Shown one piece after another: positions 1 to 9,600 of a stretch of DNA of 64,000 nt. The notes below the pieces were generated by a model. The model was given only the letters and a program-made list of their open reading frames with translations. It was not told the origin of the DNA and did no database searches. Position numbers and translations under genes: made by a program. The DNA is from Halodesulfovibrio spirochaetisodalis (GTDB lineage: Bacteria > Desulfobacterota > Desulfovibrionia > Desulfovibrionales > Desulfovibrionaceae): positions 1 through 64,000 of the forward strand of contig NZ_JXMS01000005.1 of NCBI RefSeq assembly GCF_001672295.1, written 5' to 3'. Positions within the stretch are counted from its first letter, which is position 1. Every line of letters begins with the position of its first letter.

Positions 1-103
1 TATTTAGATTTCTTGAAATAGTGTGTTCACTTCATTTTTGATCCGCTTTCTTCTTGCCAAATTTTATCTGGTTATATAAACAGCCCTTTCACAATTTCGG
101 ATG

Positions 104-268
104 ACGGTTGCAGGAGAGAGTGCCGCAAGGCACCGCCGAAGAAGTAAATCTTTCAGGCAAAAGGACTGCTTCCTGACGAGCCTCTGGAGAGACTTCGCAT
201 GTTGCGGAGCACCGAAGGAGCAAGCCTTGCCGTGCAAGGTGAAACTCTCAGGTACCAAGGACAGAGTG
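104..268 (+). ncRNA. Tandem glycine riboswitch
   Basis: Two consecutive aptamers can be read. Aptamer 1 (about 104-175) has the GGAGAG / GCACCGCCGAAG / TCAGGCAAAAGGAC core. Aptamer 2 (about 181-268) has CTCTGGAGAGA, GCACCGAAGGAGCAAG, CTCTCAGGTACCAAGGACAGAG. These are the signature conserved blocks of the gcvT-type glycine riboswitch in its two-aptamer form. It lies about 110 bases before an alanine/glycine symporter gene, so glycine sensing probably controls uptake or export of that amino acid. The expression platform is probably within 277-320, where an imperfect stem forms (ACAGG with CCTGT), but no clear U-run follows, so I cannot say whether control is on transcription or translation. Confidence 0.93.
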
Positions 269-377
269 AGTGTAACAGCACAGGTGCATCTATGCCCCTG
301 TGGCTGCGCCTATCTATTCCCTTCCGCTCAGAGACTCATCTCATCCATCCTGATTAATTAATTTTTTAGGAGACGAG

Positions 378-1766
378 ATGCAAAACATCACTGAACTGCT
401 CAACACAATTGATTCCCTCGTATGGGGACCACCGCTTCTTATCCTGCTTGTAGGAACCGGCCTCTTTCTTACCATCCGCCTCGGCGCGTTACAGGTTGTC
501 CACCTGCCTACAGCACTTAAGCTGGTATTTTCACCTGCTTCCCGTAACTCATCTGGGAAAAAAGGTGACGTCACACCATTCGCAGCCTTATGTACGGCTC
601 TTTCCGCGACAATCGGTACCGGTAATATCGTCGGTGTTGCTACTGCCATTGCAGCTGGCGGCCCCGGTGCACTTTTCTGGATGTGGGTAGCAGCCTTTTT
701 CGGCATGGCAACCAAATATGCAGAAGCTCTGCTTGCAATCAAATACCGTGTCACAGATGAAAACGGTCAGATGGCCGGCGGCCCTATGTACTACCTTGAA
801 CGCGGATTAAACAACAAACTGCTCGCCCGCATGTTTGCCTTGTTCGGTATCGGGGTTGCTTTCTTCGGCATCGGTACTTTTGCACAGGTAAACGCCATTG
901 CTGATGCAGCAAGCCTTACGTTTGATATGCCAATCTGGATTACTGCGGTTCTTCTTACCGTGCTTGTGGCAATCGTAACTCTTGGCGGTATCCGCTCCAT
1001 TGCAGCAGTAGCAAGCCGTATTGTTCCTTTAATGGCTGCACTCTACATCGTAACTTCCGTAGCTATCATTCTGCTCAACCTTTCAGAAATCCCTGCGGTT
1101 ATCGGCCTGATTATCGACAGTGCTTTCAACCCGTCTGCTGCATTCGGAGGCGCGACCGGTATCACAGTGCTCATGGTAATGCGTAACGGGGTTGCCCGTG
1201 GCGTCTTCTCTAACGAATCCGGTCTCGGTTCTGCACCTATCGCCGCTGCTGCCGCACAGACAGACTCCTGCGTACGTCAGGGACTCATTGCCATGACAGG
1301 CACCTTCTTTGACACCATTATTGTGTGCACTATGACAGGTATCGTACTTGTGCTTACCGGTGCATGGAATACTCCGGGGCTTGCCGGTGCAGCTATGACC
1401 AACACCGCCTTTGCAATGGGACTCGGTAGTGATCTCGGTAAATACGCTGTAACCATCGGCCTTATGTTCTTTGCCTTCACTACCATTATCGGCTGGAACT
1501 ACTACGGAGAGCGCTGCACAGCGTACCTTTTCGGTGTTAAGGCTATTTTGCCGTACCGCCTTGTGTACATCGCACTGATCGCTTGCGGTGCATTCCTTAA
1601 GCTTGAGCTTATCTGGATTCTTGCTGATATCGTAAACGGTCTGATGGCTATTCCGAACCTTATCGGGTTGCTCGGCCTCTCAGGCGTTGTTATCAGCGAA
1701 ACCCGCAGTTACTTTGCAAATGAAACTGCTCCAAAAGAAGCAGACGCTGTACTCACTGAAATGTAA
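378..1766 (+). CDS. Alanine/glycine:cation symporter (AGCS family)
   Basis: A 462-residue integral membrane protein, the usual family length, made of about ten hydrophobic segments. It has family blocks such as ATIGTGNIVGVATAIAAGGP near residue 75 and GGPMYYLERGL near 134. AGCS proteins carry alanine or glycine into the cell with Na+ or H+ across the inner membrane. The start at 378 follows an AGGAGACG ribosome-binding site. The glycine riboswitch upstream makes glycine the likely physiological ligand. The gene is monocistronic, closed by the hairpin at 1876-1915. Confidence 0.93.
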   Translation: MQNITELLNTIDSLVWGPPLLILLVGTGLFLTIRLGALQVVHLPTALKLVFSPASRNSSGKKGDVTPFAALCTALSATIGTGNIVGVATAIAAGGPGALFWMWVAAFFGMATKYAEALLAIKYRVTDENGQMAGGPMYYLERGLNNKLLARMFALFGIGVAFFGIGTFAQVNAIADAASLTFDMPIWITAVLLTVLVAIVTLGGIRSIAAVASRIVPLMAALYIVTSVAIILLNLSEIPAVIGLIIDSAFNPSAAFGGATGITVLMVMRNGVARGVFSNESGLGSAPIAAAAAQTDSCVRQGLIAMTGTFFDTIIVCTMTGIVLVLTGAWNTPGLAGAAMTNTAFAMGLGSDLGKYAVTIGLMFFAFTTIIGWNYYGERCTAYLFGVKAILPYRLVYIALIACGAFLKLELIWILADIVNGLMAIPNLIGLLGLSGVVISETRSYFANETAPKEADAVLTEM

Positions 1767-1875
1767 TACTCTTTTGAGGCAGCAACTCAAACTTTCAGCC
1801 GACTCCAGATTCCTCTCATCTCCTTTGCTCTCTCTGGACAACCGGTTGCAGTATGGTGCTGTCCTCAAAAATACT

Positions 1876-1915
1876 AAAAAGGGATGCCCCGCAATTGCGG
1901 AGCATCCCTTTCCTT
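1876..1915. terminator. Bidirectional terminator between the symporter and the methyltransferase operon
   Basis: GGGATGC-c-CCGC / GCGG-a-GCATCCC stem with an AATT loop, flanked by an A-run on the left and T-rich sequence on the right. It can stop transcripts from both converging units. Confidence 0.8.
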
Positions 1916-2001
1916 ATTACCGCATGCGCACCGGAGGTATCAACGAGCATCCTCAACATATATGAGGATACCGGTGCGCAAAAAAGATCGCAGCAATCTG
2001 C

Positions 2002-2238
2002 CTAATACACCTGCTGCTCTTTTGAAATAATAGGTCGTTCCCATACACAGTTCATGAGCGCTTTTTTAAAAAAACGACTTTTGGAAACATAATCTTCAAA
2101 ATGGTCGCAAGTAAGATCAAAAACCTTACGCATATGCGCGTCATCAAACCTGTCACCATGTTTTTCAATCATGGCAGCACGTACTTCTTCCCATAAATCA
2201 GTATCTGTCTTGTCAGGCCAAATTTTTTCTTCAGACAT
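2002..2238 (-). CDS. Small protein of unknown function (78 aa)
   Basis: I do not recognise this protein. It is acidic at the N-terminus (starts MSEEKIWPDKTD), looks soluble and mostly helical, and has two cysteines and no obvious domain. It lies 24 bases downstream of the methyltransferase gene on the same strand, so the two are probably co-transcribed. Its real coding status is supported by a plausible start and the operon position. Confidence 0.6.
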   Translation of the reverse strand: MSEEKIWPDKTDTDLWEEVRAAMIEKHGDRFDDAHMRKVFDLTCDHFEDYVSKSRFFKKALMNCVWERPIISKEQQVY

Positions 2239-2262
2239 ACAAAATCCTTTTGCTGCGGCTTG

Positions 2263-2856
2263 CTACAATTTTTCAATCACAAGCAGATGTTCTTTATTGA
2301 TCTCTTTATTTGGAAAATCGTACCTGCCGACACGATACTCTTTCCACGATAATGTTTTTGACCATGCCATCACTTCGTCACCTTCAGCTGTTCCGCCCTC
2401 ATGCCCAGTGTAAATATGTACGGTAATAATACCGTTAGGCATCAAAACAGGAAGCAAAGCCTGAAGCGAAGCTATAGTTGTCCTTGCACGGGTAATAACA
2501 GCATGGTCACTCCCTGGAAGATAGCCAAGATTGTACATGGCACCGGAAACAAGAGTTCCCTCAGGTAATTTATCTGCCACGGTCTCGTGCCCTGCATGGA
2601 ACAACGTTGCATGTTCAGCAACCTGTGCCGTTTCTAACCGCTCCTGCGCATTGGCAAGGCCGGACTCCTGCACATCAAAACCGTACACATGACCACGTTC
2701 GCCAACAAGTTCGGCAAGAAACAAAGTGTCGTGTCCATTTCCTACGGTGCCGTCAACAACGACAGCTGTATGCTGTTTTTCTCTCCAGCACTCCGCCGCC
2801 TGCAACCAGATTGTTTTTGTAAACTGTAATATAGAAGGAATGTGCCGAGGGCGCAT
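2263..2856 (-). CDS. Class I SAM-dependent methyltransferase, YtqB/MnmM-like
   Basis: The protein has 197 residues. The SAM-binding glycine-rich motif is VVDGTVGNGHDTLFLAE (about residues 33-49), followed by the acidic ribose-binding residue in VYGFDVQ (about 60). MYNLGYLPGSDHAV (about 107-120) matches the YtqB/PF06962 family, whose Bacillus member is reported to methylate aminomethyl-uridine in tRNA. Family members were formerly labelled rRNA methylases. Start at 2856 has a GCAGGAG site upstream. A tRNA wobble-uridine role is inference from the family. Confidence 0.8.
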   Translation of the reverse strand: MRPRHIPSILQFTKTIWLQAAECWREKQHTAVVVDGTVGNGHDTLFLAELVGERGHVYGFDVQESGLANAQERLETAQVAEHATLFHAGHETVADKLPEGTLVSGAMYNLGYLPGSDHAVITRARTTIASLQALLPVLMPNGIITVHIYTGHEGGTAEGDEVMAWSKTLSWKEYRVGRYDFPNKEINKEHLLVIEKL

Positions 2857-2982
2857 GAAAACTCCTGCATAAATTTGACCAACTACGGATCACTGTCTTT
2901 GAATAATATCGAGGAAAAATACGTGATCTCATAAATAATCACAATACACCCTGTTGCACCACATCAACAATCTTCCAACCAG

Positions 2983-3040
2983 TGCACAATGTGCAAAAAA
3001 AAGCAATTTGTGCACACAGTTTCTTGCACAAGTTGCACAA
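2983..3040 (+). promoter_or_regulatory. Cluster of TGTGCA/TGCACA inverted repeats, possible activator site
   Basis: Five copies of a (T)GTGCA or TGCACA(A) element in both orientations lie within 58 bases, about 50-110 bases upstream of the sigma-54 promoter at 3093. This is the usual position for binding of a sigma-54 enhancer-binding protein. The assignment rests on position and repetition only. Confidence 0.45.
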
Positions 3041-3092
3041 CCAATGAACTCCGTTAACAACACAACATACTGTTTTATTTAATTAATAAGTT

Positions 3093-3109
3093 TTGGCACA
3101 CTCTCTGCT
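3093..3109 (+). promoter_or_regulatory. rpoN-dependent: Sigma-54 (-24/-12) promoter
   Basis: TTGGCACACTCTCTGCT has the invariant GG (3095-3096) and GC (3107-3108) exactly ten bases apart, with a TTGGCAC -24 half. The expected start of transcription is about 3120. No protein-coding gene follows before the terminator at 3397-3435. Confidence 0.75.
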
Positions 3110-3119
3110 ATAAAGAAAA

Positions 3120-3435
3120 CAACAGACGAAACCAATCACATCACACTCCGTGATTGTTAACATAGAGAGCAATAAAAAGTATCCATCTAACGATCGAGCA
3201 TCGTTAATACTCGAGAATGCGTAAAACGCACACCTCTTAAAAGTAAACGACTGAAACACCTACTCCCGTTGGGGCGGCAGGCATGCCGCCCCCCTTAAGA
3301 AAGAAAGCGCAGACGCGACAATATATATTTTACCTTCATCCCGATCAGCTCCGGCTACTGTTTTGAGCAGGAACAGTACCCAGGAGGGGAATAAAAAGAA
3401 CGAGAAGTGCAGAGCAGGCACTTCTCGTTTTTTTA
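3120..3435 (+). ncRNA. Putative sigma-54-driven structured small RNA
   Basis: This roughly 315-base transcript is inferred from the promoter at 3093-3109 and the strong terminator at 3397-3435. No credible open frame lies inside; the only short one is an 8-codon frame at 3217. The sequence folds into a row of local hairpins: AACGAT/ATCGTT (3189-3205), TGCGT/ACGCA (3218-3230), GGGGCGGC/GCCGCCCC (3271-3292) and TACTGTT/AACAGTA (3356-3378). A purine-rich CAGGAGGGGAATAAAAAG tract precedes the terminator. I do not recognise the RNA family; function unknown. Confidence 0.55.
3397..3435 (+). terminator. Rho-independent terminator
   Basis: AACGAGAAGTGC pairs perfectly with GCACTTCTCGTT around a 7-base loop and is followed directly by a run of T. 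It ends the putative small RNA. Confidence 0.88.
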
Positions 3436-3619
3436 TGTGCTCTGCACACTAAGCATCAAATCAAAATTGAGTTGCAAAAACAGAATGTTATTCTAAAATC
3501 ACTATTCTCTGCGGCATATACAATGCATTCTCCTTCTTGCCTACCCTGCACCGGTAAGGTACACCGCAGTTCGTTCCGGCAATCCGCCGAAAATTTTGCA
3601 GAGACGGTATCTACCTACT

Positions 3620-4531
3620 ATGAATAATACAACGCTATATCTTGCCCCGCGCGGGTTTGAACACGAGCTTGAAAAAGAGCTTTCCAATATTGTTGCGCAC
3701 AAAGGACGGTTGTTCATCGCCAAAGGCGGCGTACAAAAGACTGTCTGGGCACAAAATATCTGGTTGAACCCTGTTGAAATCCCAATCAGTTCCATCGGAG
3801 ACGGTGCAAAACAGTTGAAAGCTATGCAGCGTAACTGGTGGCTCCACAGTGTGGACAATCACCGCCGCGCCAAGCTTATTCAAGCCAAGCTGCCGCATGT
3901 TTCTGCGAAGCGTATTGAATACGGTGCGCCTAAGCCTACTGCGCCACTGGGTTCATGGACTCTCTGGGAGCCGGACACCATTATTGCTGCCAGTCGTTGC
4001 ACAAGCCCATATCCCGACGGAGAATTAAATTTTGTTGAAGACAAAGAAACTTCTCCAACCCGTGCTTACTTAAAACTCTGGGAACTCTTTACCCTGCTTG
4101 AACGTAGCCCGAAAAAAGGTGAACTGTGTCTTGATCTGGGTAGCTGTCCCGGCGGTTGGACATGGGTTATTGCGAATACCGGTGCGCATGTGTTCAGCGT
4201 GGACAAGGCAGAGATCACCCCGCGCATTGGTGCCATGCCTAATGTGAACTTCTGCACCGGCAGCGCATTCGGACTTGACCCTCGACATGCAGGAAAGATC
4301 GACTGGCTTTTCAGCGATGTTATCTGCTATCCGGAACGTCTCTACACACTTGTTGAACGCTGGCTTGAACATGGTGAATGCCGCAACTTTGCCTGCACCA
4401 TCAAGTTTCAGGGCGAAACAGACTACGCCACGCTGGAAAAATTCAAGCAAATTCCCAATTCCAAAATCATCCACCTTTCGTGCAACAAGCATGAGGTCAC
4501 ATGGGTTAAGCTGGAAGAATGGGAAAAATAA
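3620..4531 (+). CDS. rlmM: FtsJ-fold 2'-O-ribose methyltransferase, RlmM-like
   Basis: The ATG at 3620 gives 303 residues; an in-frame TTG at 3596 would add 8. The start LYLAPRGFEHELEKELS resembles the N-terminal domain of RlmM. The SAM motif is LDLGSCPGGWTWVIA, then FSVDKAEI, LFSDVICYPERL (catalytic Asp region) and CTIKFQGETD (catalytic Lys region), which fits the K-D-K-E tetrad of the FtsJ/RrmJ family. E. coli RlmM methylates C2498 of 23S rRNA. This protein is shorter than E. coli RlmM (about 366), so the exact target is inferred. Confidence 0.78.
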   Translation: MNNTTLYLAPRGFEHELEKELSNIVAHKGRLFIAKGGVQKTVWAQNIWLNPVEIPISSIGDGAKQLKAMQRNWWLHSVDNHRRAKLIQAKLPHVSAKRIEYGAPKPTAPLGSWTLWEPDTIIAASRCTSPYPDGELNFVEDKETSPTRAYLKLWELFTLLERSPKKGELCLDLGSCPGGWTWVIANTGAHVFSVDKAEITPRIGAMPNVNFCTGSAFGLDPRHAGKIDWLFSDVICYPERLYTLVERWLEHGECRNFACTIKFQGETDYATLEKFKQIPNSKIIHLSCNKHEVTWVKLEEWEK

Positions 4532-4552
4532 TCAACGTATATTCGTAAATAA

Positions 4553-4589
4553 CAAATCCGCTGCAACAGGTGTTGCAGCGGATTTGTTT
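4553..4589 (+). terminator. Rho-independent terminator after the methyltransferase
   Basis: AAATCCGCTGCAACA / TGTTGCAGCGGATTT perfect stem with a very small loop, followed by GTTTAT. Confidence 0.85.
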
Positions 4590-4796
4590 ATGGTACCATC
4601 ACAGACACCAAAGAATACCCTGAAGAACAGGAAACGGTTGCAGGAAGCCCAAGAAAACTTTACTCAAAAGATACAGGCTGGCTAAACCAGACACAATGGG
4701 ACAGGTGTTTGGGCTTAGCTTTTACGCAACCATATCAATACACAAGAAGGATAACGGGCATATATAGACAACACTTTGTGATCTCAGGAGACGTGC

Positions 4797-5240
4797 ATGC
4801 ATGTTTTCACTCTGCCGGAAATCTTGGCCATTCTTATCTTAGCGGGATTCATCACCACAGTAATCCTCTCTAAACTTACGCCCGACGAGCAAAGCCTCAC
4901 AGGTGCGGCAGAAATCCTGCGCATGCACATTCGTCATGCCCAAACCTTCGCCCAGTCTTACAGCAATATTTATGGCTTACAAAGCAGCCGTAACATTGGC
5001 TACTTCCTTTTTGAGCAATCACCGGACAACCGTTCTCCACTTCCCGGTACAGATGACATTTACCGTCTTCAGGGAAGCATAACTATTTCCAATTTTACCC
5101 TCTACTTCAACAAAGAGGGTGGACTATGCACTGACAGCACCGGAAACACACCGCTTTCGCATGATGTAACCATCACCCTGCAAGACGGCATTGACTCCGA
5201 AACAATTACCGTAATGCCGGATAACGGCTACCTTGCATAG
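4797..5240 (+). CDS. Type IV pilin-like (pseudopilin) protein with atypical leader
   Basis: The protein has 147 residues. The N-terminus is MHVFTLPEILAILILAGF: an FTLxE prepilin motif with Glu at +5 followed by a long hydrophobic helix, as in GspH/FimT-type pseudopilins. A globular C-terminal domain follows. The start at 4797 is forced, because GGAG sits 6 bases upstream and an in-frame stop lies at 4779. The leader is therefore three residues with Val, not Gly, at -1, which is unusual for prepilin peptidase. No other pilus gene is nearby, so partners are unknown. Confidence 0.65.
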   Translation: MHVFTLPEILAILILAGFITTVILSKLTPDEQSLTGAAEILRMHIRHAQTFAQSYSNIYGLQSSRNIGYFLFEQSPDNRSPLPGTDDIYRLQGSITISNFTLYFNKEGGLCTDSTGNTPLSHDVTITLQDGIDSETITVMPDNGYLA

Positions 5241-5326
5241 GCAGCCGTACTGCTCCAAGCTGCTCATAGAAATTTCGTTTCTGCTCACTACTATCGTTTA
5301 TTGATAGAAACTCAGTTTATAGCGCC

Positions 5327-5367
5327 AAAAAAATCCTCCGCAGAATAACTCTACGGAGGATTTTTAC
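5327..5367. terminator. Bidirectional terminator (pilin-like gene / fdh operon)
   Basis: AAAAAAATCCTCCG pairs with CGGAGGATTTTT around a 13-base loop. A-run and T-run on opposite sides allow use from either strand, and the two flanking units converge here. Confidence 0.85.
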
Positions 5368-5422
5368 TGTTCATATTGTTGCGGCAATCAAGCGAACACA
5401 ACAATTTGATTTATTGTGCGAA

Positions 5423-5866
5423 TTAGTACAGCCCGTCAGGGTGACACGCAGACTCGTAACAGCCGGTCATGTCTTTATCCTTACCAAACTCTTCAAGGTG
5501 GCAAGACAGACAGGAAGGTCGTACGCCTTTTTTGTGCATTGCACGGAAGTACGAACGCCACTTGTTACTTTTTTCCAAGGTGGTGTTGTTATGACAAGAC
5601 ACACACCCTTTCGGCGGCTTTGCATTGCGAACCGGTGCACTGAACTTTGCTTTTGCTTCAGGGTCCTTCCACTTATGATGGCAGGTATTACAAGAATACC
5701 CTTCGTGGCTGGAGTGGTTAAACGTAACAGAAAGGTCACGTTTACTGTGGCCCTGAATACGGTTGATAACAATATCGTCCGGCCCTGAAGTCACTTCTTC
5801 CTCTGCAAGCGCAGCGGTTGCCATCACGCTCATACAAAGCAGACAAATGATACATATTTTTTTCAT
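5423..5866 (-). CDS. fdhC: Periplasmic tetrahaem cytochrome c3, FDH electron acceptor subunit
   Basis: The protein has 147 residues with a cleavable Sec signal peptide (about 1-21, ends ATAALA). Four haem sites: CNTCH (59-63), CVSCH (88-92), CLSCH (119-123) and CYESACH (136-142). The last is the CX4CH variant typical of class III cytochromes. FNHSSH (49-54) and MH (110-111) can supply distal His ligands. It is the last gene of fdhABC, 15 bases after fdhB, the arrangement of the FdhABC3-type enzymes of Desulfovibrio. There the cytochrome takes electrons from the beta subunit and passes them to the periplasmic c3 pool. Confidence 0.9.
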   Translation of the reverse strand: MKKICIICLLCMSVMATAALAEEEVTSGPDDIVINRIQGHSKRDLSVTFNHSSHEGYSCNTCHHKWKDPEAKAKFSAPVRNAKPPKGCVSCHNNTTLEKSNKWRSYFRAMHKKGVRPSCLSCHLEEFGKDKDMTGCYESACHPDGLY

Positions 5867-5881
5867 GCTATCTCCCTTGTA

Positions 5882-6634
5882 TTATGCGTTTTCGCTTCCG
5901 TTCAGAATGCTTTTCAGCATACCGCGACGGCTTACGGTTTTTGACTTAGGTGCAGCTGCCATGAGCATTTCATGCTGGTCAGATGCAGCAACAAGGTTAC
6001 TGTAATAGTTTTCCGGTGCTGAATCGCACAGGTAAATTACACGTACATGCTCAGGGTCTGCCAGATATGCATCAGGATTTGTTTTCTGCACCTCTTTCAG
6101 ACGGGCATTTGCCAGTGCAAGCATTTCATCCCTGTCACCAAAGTTCATGGTTCCGGTCGGACAACTCTTTACACAAGCAGGAAGCATACCTTTGCTGATG
6201 CGGTTAATGCACATATCGCACTTGTTCCAGATGCCTGTTTCGGCATCACGACGCGGAACGTTGTACGGGCAGATTTCCCAGCTCTCAAGACGGGACATAC
6301 CTTTGGTATTGTCTGTCATAATAACAGCACCCGTAGCAGGATCCTGCTTCACAGCACCCTTTGCGTACATGTTGCCAATGTATTTACATGGCGGCTCAAC
6401 GCAATGGCGGCACTGTTCAGGGAAGAACAGCCACTTCAACTTGCCGTCTTCTTTAACTTCATTAAAGCGTACAAGACGGATAGTTTTTGAAGACAAGTCC
6501 TGTGGGTTCTGATGAGAGCCTACGTTACGGGTTTCCTCAGCAGGCAGGTCTTTCCACTGTTTGCAGGCAACCTGACACCCGCGGCATGCGGTGCACAGGG
6601 TAAGATCTACAAAAAAAGCTTTACCTTTCATCAT
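5882..6634 (-). CDS. fdhB: Formate dehydrogenase beta subunit (4 x [4Fe-4S] ferredoxin-type)
   Basis: The protein has 250 residues. The cysteine clusters are LCTACRGCQVACKQW (14-28), CRHCVEPPCKYI (about 75-86), WEICPYNVPRR (about 120-130) and CDMCINRISKGMLPACVKSCP (about 139-159 in total). They ligate four iron-sulfur clusters that move electrons from the active-site subunit to the cytochrome. It has no signal peptide or C-terminal anchor, as expected for a soluble enzyme exported together with the Tat-signal alpha subunit. Its ATG overlaps the fdhA stop (TAATG), which points to translational coupling. Confidence 0.93.
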   Translation of the reverse strand: MMKGKAFFVDLTLCTACRGCQVACKQWKDLPAEETRNVGSHQNPQDLSSKTIRLVRFNEVKEDGKLKWLFFPEQCRHCVEPPCKYIGNMYAKGAVKQDPATGAVIMTDNTKGMSRLESWEICPYNVPRRDAETGIWNKCDMCINRISKGMLPACVKSCPTGTMNFGDRDEMLALANARLKEVQKTNPDAYLADPEHVRVIYLCDSAPENYYSNLVAASDQHEMLMAAAPKSKTVSRRGMLKSILNGSENA

Positions 6635-9600
6635 TACGCATCACCCTCCTTCCATTTACGCACGTTCACCATAAAGGCTTTGTACTCTGGAATACCGGTG
6701 TTCGGGTCACCCACGTTCGGAGTCACCAAGTTTGCAGAATCACCACCGTCTTTCGGTGTCACCCAGCCATAGTGCCAAGGCATACCAACCATGTGCACTT
6801 CTTTTCCGGCAATCTTGTACGGCTGGATACGGTCAGTCACCATTGCAATTGCCCACAAGGAACCGCGTACGCTTTCAACAACGACTTTTTCGCCGTTCTC
6901 AAAACCGCGCAGTTTTGCAAGCTGAGGGCTGATTTCAACAAACATCTGCGGTTCGGTTTCCACAAGCCAGCTCATCCAGCGGGTCATGGAACCTGTCTGC
7001 CAGTGCTCTGTCACACGGTAGGTAGACGCAACGAACGGGAAGCGTTCATCTGCAACGGCCTTTTCTTCATCTTCAAAATGTACCGCTGTAGGGTTGTGTA
7101 ACTGCTTGGAGAATGCGTGTGTTTCCACAGGACACTCAAGCGGCTCATAGTATTCAGGAAGCGGGCCGTCTACACGTCCCGGACCGAACAACTGCCCCAT
7201 ACCGTGCTTGAGCATGATAAACGGATGCTTAGTACCCGGAGCCCATCCGCCATCCGGCACGTCTCCGATCCACTTTTCCCCGTTCCACTTGATAACAGCT
7301 TTTTCCGGATTCCACGGGTTGCCCTTTGGATCACAGGAAGCTCTGTTGTAAATGATGCGGCGGTTTACAGGCCAGCACCATGTCCAGTTAGGATACAGGC
7401 CAATACGTGCCTGTTCTTCTGTCTGGGTGCTGTCGTGACGCTCTGCCTTGTTTCCTTCATCTGTGTACGAGTTACAGTACAACCAGTTACCGGAGGTGGT
7501 GGAACCATCATCCTGAAGGTAAGCAAAACTCGGAACCTGCTGTCCCTTCTTGAACTTTTTACCTTTTACTTCAACATCACGGGTAAACCAGCCGTTACAC
7601 AGACGCGCAGTCTGCTGGGCACTGAAATGGTATTTTCCATTTTCATCTGCTTCACACATTCTATTAAAAGTAAGGTGCGTAATAGGCTCAGGGTAGACGC
7701 CGCCCTCTTCTTCGTAGAGGTGTACAAGCTCTTCCCACAGTTCATGGAAGTAATGGCCATCAGTCAGTACACCGTCCTGCGGCTCCTGAGCTTTGTAGCG
7801 CCATTGCATCCAGCGACCTGAGTTAGAAACGGAGCCCTCTTTTTCAATGGCAGATGCACATGGTAAGAAGAAGGTTTCAGTCTTCACAGACTTAGGGTCC
7901 ATATTCGGCCCTTTCCAGAAGTCGCTTGTCTCACAGGTAAACAGGTTTACGTTCACCATCCAGTCCAATTTACCAAGAGCCTTACGGGTCTTTTCAGAAT
8001 CAGAGCCGGAACAGGCAGGGTTCATGCCCCAGATAAGCGCACCGGAAAACTTACCGTCTGCCATGCGGTCGATGAGAGGCAACCATGAGTACTGGCTGGC
8101 TTTATGAGAATCGAGACGCGGCAGGTAGTTGTACGCGTCTTTCGGATCATCATTTTCGTACATCGCCTTGATAAGGCTTGCAGAATACTTAGGGTAGTTG
8201 CTCCACCAGTTAGCACTTTTCGGATCATTGGAAACCGGAGTAAATGCTTTGTTGTACTGCTCAAGAGTATCCTGACCAGCAAGCGGAGTTTTGAGGTACC
8301 CCGGAAGGATGTGGTACAGCAGCGCGTAGTCAGTAGAGCCCTGCACGTTACACTCGCCGCGCAGCGCGTTTACACCGCCGCCTGCAACACCCATGTTACC
8401 CAACATAAGCTGAATAATTGCCATTGCACGAATGTTCTGCACGCCAACAGAGTGCTGTGTCCAACCCATAGCATACATGATGGTACCGGCTTTTTTGGCT
8501 GTACCTGTTGCTGCATATAATTCGTACAATTCTTTGAGGTCTTGTACTGAAACGCCGGACATGGAAGAAACCTTGTCGAGGGTATACCGCCCGTAATGCT
8601 TCTTCATAATCTGGAATACGCTACGCGGATGTGCCAGTGACTTGTCCTGCTTAGGGTTACCCTTGCTATCCAGCTCGAATGACCATTTAGACTTGTCATA
8701 CGAACGGGTTGCTGGGTCAAAACCGGTAAACAGCCCATCTTTAAAGTCAAAATCTTCACCAACAATGAACGATGCGTTGGTATATTCCACCATGTATTCG
8801 GTGAAGTATTTCTTATTTTGCAGAATGTAGTTGATCATACCGCCGAGCACGGCAATGTCAGTACCGGAACGAAGCGCGGCATACATATCTGAACGTGCAG
8901 AGGTACGAGTAAAACGAGGGTCAACATGAATTACCTTTGCTCCGGCGCGCTGCGCCTTGGTAACCCACTTGAAAGAAATAGGATGGTTTTCGGCAGGGTT
9001 ACTGCCCATAATCAAAATGCAATCACTGTTCTGTAAATCATTCCAGTGGTTGGTCATCGCACCGCGTCCGAACGACTCTCCCAGAGCCGCTACAGTTGCG
9101 CTGTGTCAGATACGTGCCTGGTGTTCCACATACACCAGACCAAGGGAACGCATGAACGAATGCATTGCATAGCATTCTTCGTTATCAAGAGCGGCAGAGC
9201 CTAAGGAGGCAATGCCCATTGTGCGGTTAACTACGTTGCCGTCTGCATTTTTCTTTTCAAAAGACTCATCGCGAGATTTTTTGATAAGCTTAGCAATACG
9301 TTTCTTACACCACTCCCAATCCTTCACTTCAAAGCTATCACTGTATGGCGCGCGGTACATACACTTGGTAGGTCTGTCCGCGTTTACAGTCATCTGGATG
9401 GAGCTTGCCCCTTTTGCACAAAGAGAACCACGGTTAATCGGGTGATCGCTGTTACCTTCCACATTCACAACGCGACCGGTTGATTTGTTGGCGTGAACCA
9501 CCAGACCACACCCTACGGAACAAAACGCACAAATAGATGTGGTCTGTTTACTCCACTGAATTTTACACTCACCAGCTTCTTTCACTACATTATCCAACGC

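Noticed and set aside
1925-1979. Long GCGCACCGG / CCGGTGCGC inverted repeat 3' of the minus-strand operon
   Set aside because: It has a large bulge and no T-run on either strand; the adjacent 1876-1915 hairpin explains termination. I could not assign a function.
7117-7821. 234-codon plus-strand open frame
   Set aside because: Antisense to fdhA in a region where fdhA is strongly conserved.
9057-9108. Apparent split of the formate dehydrogenase alpha subunit into two genes
   Set aside because: The break is a single in-frame TGA at the known selenocysteine position with a SECIS-like stem after it, so it is one gene.
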